Positions 44,085 through 53,180 of a DNA stretch of 64,000 nucleotides are shown in pieces. The DNA is from Rhizobium sp. 16-488-2b. Its GTDB lineage: Bacteria > Pseudomonadota > Alphaproteobacteria > Rhizobiales > Rhizobiaceae. Position numbers and translations under genes: made by a program. Position 1 is the first letter of the stretch. Each line of letters starts with the position of its first letter. The stretch spans positions 1-64,000 of the forward strand of contig NZ_JAGHMF010000023.1 of NCBI RefSeq assembly GCF_017741815.1, read 5' to 3'. Under the pieces are notes generated by a model, which had not been told where the DNA came from, made no database searches, and saw nothing but the letters and a program-made list of their open reading frames with translations.

Positions 44085-44416
44085 GGGTCGATTTCCTTCA
44101 AGAGGTCCCTCAGATCGGCAAAGCGCTCGCGCCAGAAAACGCCATAATGGCTCATCCAATCCGCCAGCGGCTCCAGGCCGGCCGGTTGCGCCCGATAATA
44201 GACATTGCGGCCCTCCGGCCGCTCGCTGACGAGGCCCGCCTGTTTCAACGTCTTCACATGCTGCGAGATCGCACCCTGGGTCACATTGCTCGTCCGGGTG
44301 AGCTCCGCCACGGTGATCTCCTCGGCATTGGCGATGCGTTCGAACACCGCCCGCCGCGTGGGGTCGGCAAGCGCGCGCATGACTGTCGTGATGATCTCGG
44401 ATTCTGTCATACGCAT
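44081..44416 (-). CDS. ArsR family transcriptional regulator
   Basis: A 111-residue winged helix-turn-helix repressor (VMRALADPTRRAVFERI, VTQGAISQHVKTLKQAGLV). There is no obvious cysteine metal site; it belongs to the type paired with SRPBCC proteins. It is first in the three-gene minus-strand run with the SRPBCC and GFA genes and probably controls all three. Confidence 0.88.
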   Translation of the reverse strand: MRMTESEIITTVMRALADPTRRAVFERIANAEEITVAELTRTSNVTQGAISQHVKTLKQAGLVSERPEGRNVYYRAQPAGLEPLADWMSHYGVFWRERFADLRDLLKEIDP

Positions 44417-44583
44417 TCAATAGCAATCACTAATCAATCAGTCAATACTAATCGATTTCAGATAATGACTACAATGCGCCGCGAAACCCGCAACGCCCCA
44501 AAACGTCACCGCTATCTCATTGGATATGGAACCTTTTTCGCTCTGGCGCGTCTTCTATGGGACCAACTAGAAGGAACGCCTCC

Positions 44584-44757
44584 ATGCTGAAATGGGCTCT
44601 TATCTTTTTCGTGATTTCGCTGATTGCGGGCTTCTTCGGCTTTTCCGGGATTTCCGCGGCGACGGCGACGATCGCGCGCGTTCTCTTCGGTATCGCGCTG
44701 ATCATCTTCGTGATCTTCCTGGTGCTCGCGCTGCTGGCCGGGCAGGCAATATTCTAG
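44584..44757 (+). CDS. DUF1328 small membrane protein
   Basis: A 57-residue protein made almost entirely of two hydrophobic helices ([19 protein letters not shown] and [19 protein letters not shown]). Sequence and length fit the DUF1328 family, common in proteobacteria. AAGGAA precedes the ATG; an in-frame ATG at 44557 is unsupported. Function is unknown. Confidence 0.85.
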   Translation: MLKWALIFFVISLIAGFFGFSGISAATATIARVLFGIALIIFVIFLVLALLAGQAIF

Positions 44758-44766
44758 GAAGCCGAT

Positions 44767-45975
44767 CTATAGTCCGGTCTTGACTGAAAACAGCGATACG
44801 GGATCGGCGACGCCCTTGAGCGATACCGGTTCCAGCGCCTCGAAATCCATCTCCGACATCTCGTCTGTGGCGGCATCATGCGTTCCGCCGCAGACAAGCA
44901 CCTGCGAAGGTGCGGCGACCGAAGCGATCCGCGCCGCCAGATTGACCGTGTGGCCGAAAATGTCGCCGTCGCGCGGCACCACCTGACCGGTCGCAACACC
45001 CACCCTCACCTCCGGCAGCTGATGCGCAGCACTTTCGGCGACGAGCGACAGTGACGCCTTCAACGCCGCCTCCGCATCCGGAAACAGCATCATCACCCCG
45101 TCGCCCAGCGGCTTGACGATCCGCCCGCCGGCAAGATTGGCGAGACGCTGCGCCAGCGCCTCGAAGCTCGCCGCCTTCTCGGCCGCCCTGACATCGCCGA
45201 TATCGCGCGTCAGTGCCGTGAAGCCGGTGAGATCGGCGAAGGCCACCGCCGGCAGCGCCTGATCACCCTCGGCGTCGATGCCAAGCCCGCGCAGGGCGTC
45301 CTGCAGCCGCCCGACCACATTGTCGAACACCGCCTCCTCGAGCATCCGCCGCTGCAGCAGGAAGAGCATGCGGATGCCGATGCGCTGCAGCGAAAGCCGC
45401 GTGGCCGCGCCCGCCGCGAGCACCTCGCGATGGCTGAGGCCGGCGGCCAGCATCGGCTCTTCCACCTCGGCGCGGAAGAGATCGCGCATCGTATCCACGC
45501 AGCGCCGCATCGACTGGCCGAAGACCCTCAGCACCCGCTGCATGCCATCGTCTGAAGCGCCGAGCCCGGTGCATTCGGTGATCAGCCGGATGAACTCCTC
45601 GTCATCCTCCCGCAGCGCCCGCTTCGGCGACATCGGCGAAAGCCCGGCGCTGGAATGCAGCGCGTTGAGGCGCCCGAGATCAAGCGAGGCATCGGCGAGC
45701 GCTTCCGCGAGCGAAATATCCGACATGGTGACCGGTTCGAACATCAACTGGCTGGCGAAATCGAGCGAGACGATCTGTTGGCGCAGACCGGTGGCGAGCG
45801 TCTCCATCGCGATGCCGGCGGCATTCAGCGCCAGCACCAGCCGCAGCCGGCTGACATCGCTCGCCGCATAGCCCTCCGGCCCGGCCTCGATGATCTGAAG
45901 CCGCGCCACGGCGTCCAGCTGCTCCGCATCGCAACCGGCAAGCGCCGCCAATCTCTCGCGCGACAACGACCCCAT
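44767..45975 (-). CDS. Class III nucleotide cyclase with N-terminal regulatory region
   Basis: A 402-residue protein. Residues 1-230 are helical, beginning with a MerR-like or adenylate-cyclase-regulatory region (LAALAGCDAEQLDAVARLQI), and residues about 240-400 form the catalytic domain with the metal aspartates in FADLTGFTAL and PLGDGVMMLF and the GDIFGHTVNLAARI segment. No membrane helix is seen. This is a quite different architecture from the cyclase at 5304. It probably makes cAMP; the trigger is unknown. Confidence 0.85.
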   Translation of the reverse strand: MGSLSRERLAALAGCDAEQLDAVARLQIIEAGPEGYAASDVSRLRLVLALNAAGIAMETLATGLRQQIVSLDFASQLMFEPVTMSDISLAEALADASLDLGRLNALHSSAGLSPMSPKRALREDDEEFIRLITECTGLGASDDGMQRVLRVFGQSMRRCVDTMRDLFRAEVEEPMLAAGLSHREVLAAGAATRLSLQRIGIRMLFLLQRRMLEEAVFDNVVGRLQDALRGLGIDAEGDQALPAVAFADLTGFTALTRDIGDVRAAEKAASFEALAQRLANLAGGRIVKPLGDGVMMLFPDAEAALKASLSLVAESAAHQLPEVRVGVATGQVVPRDGDIFGHTVNLAARIASVAAPSQVLVCGGTHDAATDEMSEMDFEALEPVSLKGVADPVSLFSVKTGL

Positions 45976-46055
45976 GAAGCCCCCAAAACAACCCCAGGTG
46001 AAGAAAACCCCTCTTACACCAGATTGCCAAACGGCTCTATCGCGCGCGCCTACCT

Positions 46056-46745
46056 CTAAAGGAGGCTTGCGCCGACATTGATGGCGAGCGCCAGGATGGT
46101 CGTATTGAACAGAAACGACAGCACCGAATGCAGCAGCGTCAGCTTGCGCATGACAGTCGAGCTCGTCGCCACATCCGCCGTCTGCGAGGCGACGCCGATC
46201 GTGAAGGAGTAGTAGAGGAAGTCCCAGTAGACGGGCTCGTCCAGCCCCTCGGGGAACTTCAGCCCGTCTCCCTTGACGCCGTCGCCATCATCGTCGCCGC
46301 CATAGAAGCGGTGCGCGTAATGCACGGTAAACAGCGTGTGCAGGAACACCCAGGAGATCAGAATGGTGACAACGGCCGCCAGTGCCCGACCGAGCGCGAC
46401 GCTGGGCGCCGCCTCGTTGACCTGATGCAACTCGAGCCCGATGCCAGCGATGCTGGCAAGGGCGGCCGAGATCGACAGGAACAACAGAAGCGAGTCCGAG
46501 AAATCGAGATCCGCCGAGCGCTTGCGGATCGTCGCCACGCTCGCCTTCAACATCCGCCGCCATGTGGCGACGATGAACATCACTGCAGCCACGTTCCAGC
46601 CGGCCAACAGGTTGCGTGCCGTCACCTCGCGCGTCGTCAGAAGCAGGAAGACCGCGAGGCCGACAAGCACCGCGATCACGAAGATCGCGTGCTTGCGCAG
46701 CAACCGAAGGGGACGGCCGCTGCCGCCAGACGTAACCTCTGCCAT
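46056..46745 (-). CDS. DUF1345 membrane protein
   Basis: A 229-residue inner-membrane protein with five hydrophobic segments (FVIAVLVGLAVFLLL, LLAGWNVAAVMFIVA, LLFLSISAALASIAGI, ALAAVVTILISWVFLHTLF and the C-terminal LLHSVLSFLFNTTILALAI). The conserved FTVHYAHRFYG and YWDFLYYSFTIGVASQTADV stretches mark DUF1345. The ATG at 46745 follows GGAG; one codon earlier is TTG. The pore-like FTIG part recalls ion channels, but function is unknown. Confidence 0.85.
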   Translation of the reverse strand: MAEVTSGGSGRPLRLLRKHAIFVIAVLVGLAVFLLLTTREVTARNLLAGWNVAAVMFIVATWRRMLKASVATIRKRSADLDFSDSLLLFLSISAALASIAGIGLELHQVNEAAPSVALGRALAAVVTILISWVFLHTLFTVHYAHRFYGGDDDGDGVKGDGLKFPEGLDEPVYWDFLYYSFTIGVASQTADVATSSTVMRKLTLLHSVLSFLFNTTILALAINVGASLL

Positions 46746-46810
46746 CAAATGCTCCGCCGCTGCGAGATCACCAACGATATCAGCTTGATACCGGCAAGAG
46801 CAATATGGCC

Positions 46811-47542
46811 TCAGCCGGTCCAGCCGCCATCGACCACATGGATCTGGCCTGTCGTGAACCCGGCCTCGTCGCCGGCGAGATAGGTGACCAGCGCCGCGAT
46901 CTCCTCGGCTGTTGCGATACGGCCCATCGGCTGGCGGGCGATGAAGTCGCTGAGCGCCTTGTCGTAATCGCCGGTGGCGCGCAGCCGCTCGTGCAGCGAG
47001 GGGCTGTCGACGGTCCCCGGGCAGATGGCGTTGGCGCGGATGCCCTTGGCGACGAAATCGGACGCGATCGACTTGGTGAGCCCGATCACGGCCGCTTTCG
47101 ATGCGCTATAGGCAAAGCGGTTTGGCACGCCCTTCACGCTGGAGGCGACCGACGCCATGTTGACGATCGAGCCCTTGCCCTTGTCGAGCATGCCGGGAAG
47201 GAAGGTGCGGCAGGTCGTATACATCGCCTTGGCGTTGAGGTTGAAGGAGAAGTCCCAGTCCTTCTCCTCGCAATCGAGGATCGAGCCGGCATGCACGAAA
47301 CCGGCGCAATTGAAGAGCACGTCGATCGGCCCGATCTCGTCTGCGAAGGCGCGCACGGCGTTTCCATCGAGCACGTCGAGAACCGTGGTCGTCGCGCCGG
47401 CGAGCGTCGAAAGCGACGCCTGGTTGATGTCGGTGGCGTAAACATGGGCGCCGAGCGAAATGAAACGCTCCGCACTGGCGCGTCCGATCCCCTGACCGGC
47501 CGCCGTGACGACGACCTTCTTGCCTTCCAGACCGTGGCTCAT
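46811..47542 (-). CDS. Short-chain dehydrogenase (DHRS6/2-keto-3-deoxy-fuconate-dehydrogenase-like)
   Basis: A 243-residue NAD-dependent SDR. The Rossmann motif is TAAGQGIGRA, the NAG-type motif is FNCAGF, and the catalytic Ser, Tyr and Lys lie in SVASSVKG, FAYSASKAA. Long stretches (LDCEEKDWDFSFNLN, FAYSASKAAVIGLTKSIASD) resemble the DHRS6/BDH2 group and sugar-acid dehydrogenases. It is divergent from an amidohydrolase of the lactonase type, so the pair may degrade a deoxy-sugar acid (inference). GGGAGG precedes the ATG. Confidence 0.82.
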   Translation of the reverse strand: MSHGLEGKKVVVTAAGQGIGRASAERFISLGAHVYATDINQASLSTLAGATTTVLDVLDGNAVRAFADEIGPIDVLFNCAGFVHAGSILDCEEKDWDFSFNLNAKAMYTTCRTFLPGMLDKGKGSIVNMASVASSVKGVPNRFAYSASKAAVIGLTKSIASDFVAKGIRANAICPGTVDSPSLHERLRATGDYDKALSDFIARQPMGRIATAEEIAALVTYLAGDEAGFTTGQIHVVDGGWTG

Positions 47543-47622
47543 AATTCCTCCCGTTATGCGTGGCGCTTGCGGCGCATTCATTCATATGCAAACATTATAT
47601 TCATTATGTCGTCAATCACATT

Positions 47623-47636
47623 GTCCGACGCCGGAC
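47623..47636. promoter_or_regulatory. Small inverted repeat between SDR and amidohydrolase
   Basis: GTCCG-ACGC-CGGAC in the 188-nt divergent spacer, beside an AT-rich stretch. It may be a regulator site; no regulator gene lies nearby. Confidence 0.35.
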
Positions 47637-47730
47637 GCTGACACGGGTGGGAGGCCCGCGTCACGCATAGAAAATTCCGACGAAGGACGAGAGGAAGGCA
47701 AGAAAGCCTGCATGAAGGGGGAGGAACCGC

Positions 47731-48570
47731 ATGCTCTTCGACACACATCTGCACGTCATCGACCGCAATCGCCTGCACTATCCTTGGCTCCCCGACGTGC
47801 CGGATCTGAACCGCGACAGCCTCTACGAGCACTATGCGCGCGACGCGCTTCGCTGCGGCATCACCAATGTGCTGCACATGGAAGTCGATGTATCAGGTGA
47901 TGCGATCGAACAGGAAACGGCCTTCATCAAGGAGATCGCCGAAAGGCCTAAAAGCCTCGTGCGCGGCGCCATCGCCGCCTGTCGTCCGGAAGAAGACGGC
48001 TTTCCGGCCTATCTCGAACGCTGCCTCGCCGACCCCTTCATCAAGGGCTTCCGCCGCGTGCTGCATGTGGCACCCGACGACACATCCGAGCGGCCGCTGT
48101 TTCGCGAGAACGTCGCGCGGCTGGCCGATACCCGGCTAACCTTCGATCTCTGTGTCTTCCCGCATCAGTTCGAACGCATTCTCGATCTTGTCGACCTCAA
48201 CCCCGATGTCCGCTTCATCCTCGACCACTGCGCCAATCCGCCGATCAAGTCAGGCATGAGCGCCGTCTGGCATCGCGGCATCACCGAATTCTCCCGCCGC
48301 CCAAACGTCACCGCCAAGATCTCCGGCGTCATCGCCTATGGCGATCTCGAACGCTGGTCCGTCGACAGCCTGCGCCCCTATGTGGAGCACACGATCGAAA
48401 GCTTTGGCTGGGATCGCGTCGTCTGGGGCAGCGACTGGCCCGTGTGCACGCTCGGCGGCGGCCTGACGCCCTGGGTGGCGGCCACGCACGCGCTGACATC
48501 AGGCTGCAGCGCCGAGGAGCGCGACAAGCTGTATCAGGGCAATGCCAAACGGATCTGGGCGGTCGACTGA
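47731..48570 (+). CDS. Amidohydrolase-2 family lactonase-like protein
   Basis: A 279-residue metal-dependent TIM-barrel hydrolase of the amidohydrolase-2 family (L-fuconolactonase/PDC hydrolase type). Metal-ligand motifs are FDTHLHVID at the N-terminus, ILDHCANP in the middle and WGSDWPVCTL near the C-terminus. GGGGAGG precedes the ATG. Divergence from the sugar-acid-type SDR supports action on a sugar lactone. Confidence 0.85.
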   Translation: MLFDTHLHVIDRNRLHYPWLPDVPDLNRDSLYEHYARDALRCGITNVLHMEVDVSGDAIEQETAFIKEIAERPKSLVRGAIAACRPEEDGFPAYLERCLADPFIKGFRRVLHVAPDDTSERPLFRENVARLADTRLTFDLCVFPHQFERILDLVDLNPDVRFILDHCANPPIKSGMSAVWHRGITEFSRRPNVTAKISGVIAYGDLERWSVDSLRPYVEHTIESFGWDRVVWGSDWPVCTLGGGLTPWVAATHALTSGCSAEERDKLYQGNAKRIWAVD

Positions 48571-48595
48571 ACGCAGTTCGATATCCCCCAACAAA

Positions 48596-48624
48596 AAAGG
48601 GCGGCGCCACCGGCACCGCCCTTT
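48596..48624. terminator. Terminator between amidohydrolase and tal
   Basis: AAAGGGCGGCGCC and GGCACCGCCCTTT arms, one mismatch, 3-nt loop, between convergent genes. Confidence 0.8.
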
Positions 48625-48649
48625 CCTCATTCAAGTGCCCGCAAAGCCC

Positions 48650-49615
48650 TTAGGCAGCCGCGAGCTGCAGTTCCTTGGTGACCATGGCGCGCAGCGTGCC
48701 GAGGTCCTTGGCGAAGGCGCGGATGCCTTCGGCGAGCTTTTCGGTCGCCATGGCGTCTTCGTTCATCATCCAGCGGAAGGTCTTCTCGTCGACGGCGATC
48801 TTGGAGATCGGCTTGGCACCTTCCGGCGACAGCTTGCGCTCCAGCTTGCCCTGGTCGTTGGAGAGTTCGTCGAGCAGGTTCGGCGCGATCGTCAGGCGGT
48901 CGCAACCGGCCAGTGCTTCGATCTCGCCGGCCGAGCGGAACGAGGCGCCCATGACGATCGTCTTGATGTCGTTGGCCTTGTAGTAGTTGTAGATCTCGCG
49001 AACGGAGAGTACGCCCGGATCTTCCTCAGGCGTGAAGTCCTTGCCGGTCGACTTCTTGTACCAGTCGAGGATACGGCCGACGAAGGGCGAGATGAGGAAT
49101 GCCTTGGCGTCGGCGCAAGCGATCGCCTGTGCCTGCGAGAACAAAAGCGTCAGGTTGCAGTCGATGCCTTCCTTCTGCAGGATTTCGGCGGCGCGAATGC
49201 CTTCCCAGGTGGAAGCGAGCTTGATCAGGATGCGATCCTTCTCGATGCCGCGTTCCTTGTAGCCGGCGATGATGCCGTGAGCCTTTTCGACCGATGCCTT
49301 GGTGTCGAAGGAGAGGTCGGCGTCGACTTCGGTCGAGACGCGGCCGGGAACGAGCTTGGAGAGCGCTGCACCGACGGAAACGGCGAGACGGTCGGCAACG
49401 GCGGAAGCAACGGCTTCGGAATTGCCGCCCTGCTTCTTGCCCCAGGAAACGGCTTCCTTGATCGCGTCGGCGAACATCGGCGTGCCGAGTGCCTTCAAAA
49501 CGATGCTCGGGTTGGTCGTGCAATCGACCGGCTTCAGGCGGGCAACGGCTTCGATGTCACCGGTGTCGGCGACGACGGTGGTGATCTCGCGGAGTTGGTC
49601 AAGCTTGGATGTCAT
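48650..49615 (-). CDS. tal: Transaldolase
   Basis: A 321-residue enzyme of the pentose-phosphate pathway, exchanging a dihydroxyacetone unit between sedoheptulose-7-phosphate and glyceraldehyde-3-phosphate. The family start ([13 protein letters not shown]) and the Schiff-base lysine K132 in [11 protein letters not shown] fit the TalB (type I) class, the same residue number as in E. coli TalB. It stands alone and would support xylose and polyol use. Confidence 0.94.
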   Translation of the reverse strand: MTSKLDQLREITTVVADTGDIEAVARLKPVDCTTNPSIVLKALGTPMFADAIKEAVSWGKKQGGNSEAVASAVADRLAVSVGAALSKLVPGRVSTEVDADLSFDTKASVEKAHGIIAGYKERGIEKDRILIKLASTWEGIRAAEILQKEGIDCNLTLLFSQAQAIACADAKAFLISPFVGRILDWYKKSTGKDFTPEEDPGVLSVREIYNYYKANDIKTIVMGASFRSAGEIEALAGCDRLTIAPNLLDELSNDQGKLERKLSPEGAKPISKIAVDEKTFRWMMNEDAMATEKLAEGIRAFAKDLGTLRAMVTKELQLAAA

Positions 49616-50037
49616 GGTCGCGTGTCCTTTTGACTTGAGCTGCGAGCCGGAGCACTTGAGGCCCGGCGAATGAGGTGATCTACGGATTGCCCGTACTGTC
49701 TTTGAAGTCGCTGTCTGTGAAATCGTGCCCGCGCGTTTGGCTTACATCATAAACGTCGGCGAGTACCCCATCGTTCCCGTCTCGGGCTGCCGCAACGAAG
49801 ACGTCCAAGGGCAATCGAGCCCCGGCGCAAGACCGCTGCGATTTGCCATATGCCCGCACAGTGCCTCCTACAATGGACGGAACGACCAGTTGCCAAGACT
49901 ATCGCTATTCCGGGGCCATAATGTCAAGGACATTTGTGCATTTCAATTGACATAAGTGTCACACCGGTCATTATCGCGGCGACAAACCATGCCCTGCCTC
50001 GAGCAGGATCTAGGGCGCCTTTGCTTTTGGAGGAGAT
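49616..50037. other. 422-nt divergent spacer between tal and the SorC gene
   Basis: No convincing gene: a 76-codon open frame (49725-49955) has no ribosome site or recognised family. Near the SorC start are TGTC-AAG-GACA (49922-49932) and TGACA-TAAG-TGTCA (49948-49961), possible sites for the regulator. Confidence 0.5.
49948..49961. promoter_or_regulatory. Candidate SorC operator
   Basis: TGACA-TAAG-TGTCA, perfect 5-bp arms, 77 nt before the SorC-family start. Confidence 0.4.
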
Positions 50038-51021
50038 GTGGTCAAGCTAAAACGCGGCACGCACACCGCCTATTCGGAAGCCTCCTCGCTCAGACTGCGC
50101 GCTGCCTGGCTCTACTATAACCAGGGATTGACGCAAAAAGATGTCGCCGAGCAGCTCGGCATCAGCCGCACGACCGTCATCCGGCTGCTCGACGAGGCGA
50201 TGAAGCGCAGTGAAGTGCAGATCTGGATCAACGATTCGATCGGCGATTGCGTCGAGCTGTCGGTGAAGCTGGAGCGCGCATATGGCCTGGACGAGGCGAT
50301 CGTGGTGCCCGCTCCCGTTACCTCCGATCCGAATGCGCTGGCCAAGAGCGTCGGCCTGGCGCTCGGCCAGTTTCTCTCCGAAGCCATCCCCGACAATTAC
50401 ACGATCGGCGTCGGCTGGGGCCGCACAATGACGGCCTCGCTGTCGAGCTTCCGTCCGCCGCGCCGCGACAATTGCAAGGTCGTTTCGCTGCTCGGCGGCA
50501 TCGTCGCCGTCCATCAGACCAACCCGATCGACTACACCTGGCGGCTCGCAAGCCAGCTCGGCGCCGAATGCTACATGTTCCTCGCGCCGCTCTTGGTCGA
50601 TTCCACCGAGACCAAGCGCAACCTCATCGAAAAGTGCGGCCTCGACACCATCTATCGGCTCGCCGAGACGCTTGATCTCGCCATCGTCAGCTGCGGCGAT
50701 ATCGGCCCGCATTCGACCTCGCTGTCGGAGGGATGGATCTCCAAGGGCGAGCTGCAGGAGCTGATCGATGCCGGCTGCGTCTGCGACACCATGTTCAATT
50801 TCCTCGACAAGGACGGCAACACGGTCGATCATTCGATCAACAGCCGTGTGATGTCCGTTGATCTCGATACGCTGAAGAAGGCCAAGCACATCGTGCTCTC
50901 CTCCGGCGGTGCCCACCGCGCGGTCGCGATCAGCGCCACCATCAAGCGGATTGGCTGCAACACGCTGATCACAGACGAAAGCGCCGCCCGCGCCCTGATC
51001 GAGCTCGCCGAAGCAGCCTGA
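50038..51021 (+). CDS. SorC family sugar-binding transcriptional regulator
   Basis: A 327-residue regulator. The N-terminal helix-turn-helix is YYNQGLTQKDVAEQLGISRT; the C-terminal sugar-phosphate-isomerase-like effector domain follows (IGVGWGRTMTASLSSF, VSLLGGIVAVHQ, VLSSGGAHRAVAI). The start is GTG with GGAGG four bases upstream; an ATG two bases earlier runs into a stop at once. No catabolic operon lies downstream, so its target may be itself, tal or genes elsewhere. Confidence 0.87.
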   Translation: MVKLKRGTHTAYSEASSLRLRAAWLYYNQGLTQKDVAEQLGISRTTVIRLLDEAMKRSEVQIWINDSIGDCVELSVKLERAYGLDEAIVVPAPVTSDPNALAKSVGLALGQFLSEAIPDNYTIGVGWGRTMTASLSSFRPPRRDNCKVVSLLGGIVAVHQTNPIDYTWRLASQLGAECYMFLAPLLVDSTETKRNLIEKCGLDTIYRLAETLDLAIVSCGDIGPHSTSLSEGWISKGELQELIDAGCVCDTMFNFLDKDGNTVDHSINSRVMSVDLDTLKKAKHIVLSSGGAHRAVAISATIKRIGCNTLITDESAARALIELAEAA

Positions 51022-51086
51022 CGCATCGGGCGCATCGGCGACATATATCGCATCATCCAGACGCCGGTCATTTGCGTAAACGCTGC

Positions 51087-51515
51087 ATGACCAAAGCCGC
51101 AGACGATGCCTCCACCGACAACGCGGAAAGCCCAACCGGCAGGTTTATCCTGGCTGGCCTCTACATGATCGCCGGCTGCGCGCATCTGCTCTTCCCAGCC
51201 GCGTTCCTGTCGATCACTCCGGATTGGGTTCCCTTCCCGGCCGCGGTGATCGCGTTCACCGGCCTGTGCGAAATTGCCGGCGCGATCGGCCTGACGACTG
51301 AGCGATTACGCCGCTCGGCCGGCATCTGCCTGGCCCTTTATGCCGTCTGCGTGTTCCCGGCCAACATCAAGCACGCCATCGACGATCTCGGCTCGACCAC
51401 GGCCGCCTTGGGCTGGTGGTATCATCTGCCGCGTCTCGCCCTGCAGCCGGTCATCGTCTGGTGGGCGCTGTTTGCCGGCAAGGTGACGCGCTGGCCATTG
51501 CAGGCGTCGCACTGA
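51087..51515 (+). CDS. DoxX-like membrane protein
   Basis: A 142-residue protein with four hydrophobic segments (FILAGLYMIAGCAHLLFP, AAVIAFTGLCEIAGAIGL, GICLALYAVCVFPAN, ALQPVIVWWALFAG), like the DoxX-like family. A TTG at 51072 could extend it by five residues. It follows the SorC gene by 65 nt in the same direction. Function is unknown. Confidence 0.75.
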   Translation: MTKAADDASTDNAESPTGRFILAGLYMIAGCAHLLFPAAFLSITPDWVPFPAAVIAFTGLCEIAGAIGLTTERLRRSAGICLALYAVCVFPANIKHAIDDLGSTTAALGWWYHLPRLALQPVIVWWALFAGKVTRWPLQASH

Positions 51516-51668
51516 CCTCGGCCAGCGGACGGAACTGAAACGGCTCGACACGCCGCGACTGGCCGGCGCATGATCGTTCTGCGTCAAACCGCCACGTCGT
51601 ACGCACCGGGCCATTTGATAATAGCCAAGGGAAGAACTGGCCGTGGGGGCACAGTCAGGAGGCAAGAT

Positions 51669-52973
51669 TTGTCGAAGCGTAGCTTTTCGTTTCCCGTAGC
51701 CGATGTCCGCGCCCGCGCGCTCGGCGAAATCCATTCGCGCCCCTATACGCTGATCCCCGTCTCCCGCGTCATCTTTCAGGTCGCCTTCCTGACTGAAGCC
51801 AACTTCGCCGCCGATCAGGCGATCCTGAAGGCGCTCTCGCTTGCCCAGGGTGTTCCGGCACCCGCCGCAGACACCAGCCACCACACGATGAGCTGGGGCA
51901 GCGGCACGCTGCGCTGGGAGCGCCACACGGAATTCTCGACCTATTTCTGGGACACGCCGGCACCGGCGGAATTCGGCGCCGAAATCCCGATCAATCCCTT
52001 CGGCGCCAGCTTTGCGGCACCGGGTGCCTTCATCTCGGGCGTTCGCATCGAGATCCGCCCTGATAGCGAGGATGTCGCCGACGTCATCGCCAATTTCGAT
52101 CCGACAAGCCTCTGTCAGAGCATGGTGGCCGACAGCCAGGCGACCGTGATCACCGATTTCCGCCAGGACGGCGACGGCTTGACCAAGTTCCTGGTGCTCG
52201 ACCACGGCATGACGGATGGCGCCCGCGGCATGCTCGCCCAGCGCCTGCTCGACATAGAGACCTATAGAACGCTGGCCATGATGGGCCTGCCGCTGGCGCA
52301 GACGCTGTCGCCCGAGATCCGCCAGATCGAAACGAGCTTCACCGCCATCACGCAGGGCATGAAGCAGCATGCGCGCGCCGAAGCCGACGCCACGCTGTCG
52401 GAGATCACTCGCCTCGCCGCCGAGCTCGAGGCCAATGCTGCCCTCAGCCTCTACCGCTTCGGCGCCAGCCGCGCCTATTACAACATCGTGCTCGAGCGCG
52501 TCGCCATGCTGGCCGAAAAGGCGCTCCCCGGCAACGAGACGCTCGGCGCCTTCCTGCAGCGTCGGCTGGCGCCCGCCATGCGCACCTGCCAGTCGGTCGA
52601 GGAGCGGCAGGCGGACCTGTCGCGAAAGCTCGCCCGCGCAACGGCCCTCCTGCGCAGCTGGATCGATGTCGAATTGGAAAAGTTCAACACCGAGATCCTG
52701 GCCTCGATGGACAAGCGCGCCCATTTGCAGCTGCGCTTGCAGCAGACGGTCGAAGGCCTGTCGGTCGCCGCCATCTCCTATTACGTCATCGGCCTCGTCG
52801 GCTATCTCGCCAAGCTTCTGCATGGCGTCGGCGTCGAGATCGCGCCGGAGACGCTGACCGGCGCCGCCGTGCCCTTCGTCGTTCTCGGCGTGTGGCTCAC
52901 GGTGCGCCGCATTCGCAGCAAGCACAGCGACGACCACGTCAAAGAGGCCAACCGTCCCGACGCGCTCAGCTGA
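51669..52973 (+). CDS. DUF3422 family membrane protein
   Basis: A 434-residue protein. The TTG start is chosen because AGGAGG lies six bases upstream; the open frame extends to 51570 without support. The N-terminal half is soluble (RALGEIHSRPYTLIPVSRVI, YFWDTPAP), the middle has coiled-coil helices, and two C-terminal helices (AAISYYVIGLVGYLAKLLHG, AAVPFVVLGVWLTVR) anchor it. The family is conserved in proteobacteria with unknown function. Confidence 0.82.
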   Translation: MSKRSFSFPVADVRARALGEIHSRPYTLIPVSRVIFQVAFLTEANFAADQAILKALSLAQGVPAPAADTSHHTMSWGSGTLRWERHTEFSTYFWDTPAPAEFGAEIPINPFGASFAAPGAFISGVRIEIRPDSEDVADVIANFDPTSLCQSMVADSQATVITDFRQDGDGLTKFLVLDHGMTDGARGMLAQRLLDIETYRTLAMMGLPLAQTLSPEIRQIETSFTAITQGMKQHARAEADATLSEITRLAAELEANAALSLYRFGASRAYYNIVLERVAMLAEKALPGNETLGAFLQRRLAPAMRTCQSVEERQADLSRKLARATALLRSWIDVELEKFNTEILASMDKRAHLQLRLQQTVEGLSVAAISYYVIGLVGYLAKLLHGVGVEIAPETLTGAAVPFVVLGVWLTVRRIRSKHSDDHVKEANRPDALS

Positions 52974-53101
52974 TCCGAGAGGCCGGCAGCACGCTCACCT
53001 GCCGACCACTTTGCGCACACATCTCCGCGTCCGGCCGAAGCGTCATATATCCTTCATGACACGCTGCTTATTTGGCGCCATGAGTGGCCTTGCCGTGCGT
53101 G

Positions 53102-53119
53102 CTTTCATGATATCGTCAT
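53102..53119 (+). promoter_or_regulatory. Weak Pho-box-like site before ppk2
   Basis: CTTTCAT-GATA-TCGTCAT. The first half matches the PhoB repeat CTKTCAT and the second matches 5 of 7. It is 61 nt upstream of the PPK2 start. Confidence 0.35.
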
Positions 53120-53180
53120 GAGGCGCAAAGCTAGCCAGCTCCGCAAGCGTCCGAAGCGACAAATCTGAACAGGGATCGAG

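Noticed and set aside
49725-49955. 76-codon frame in the tal-sorC spacer
   Set aside because: It has no ribosome site and no recognisable composition or family.
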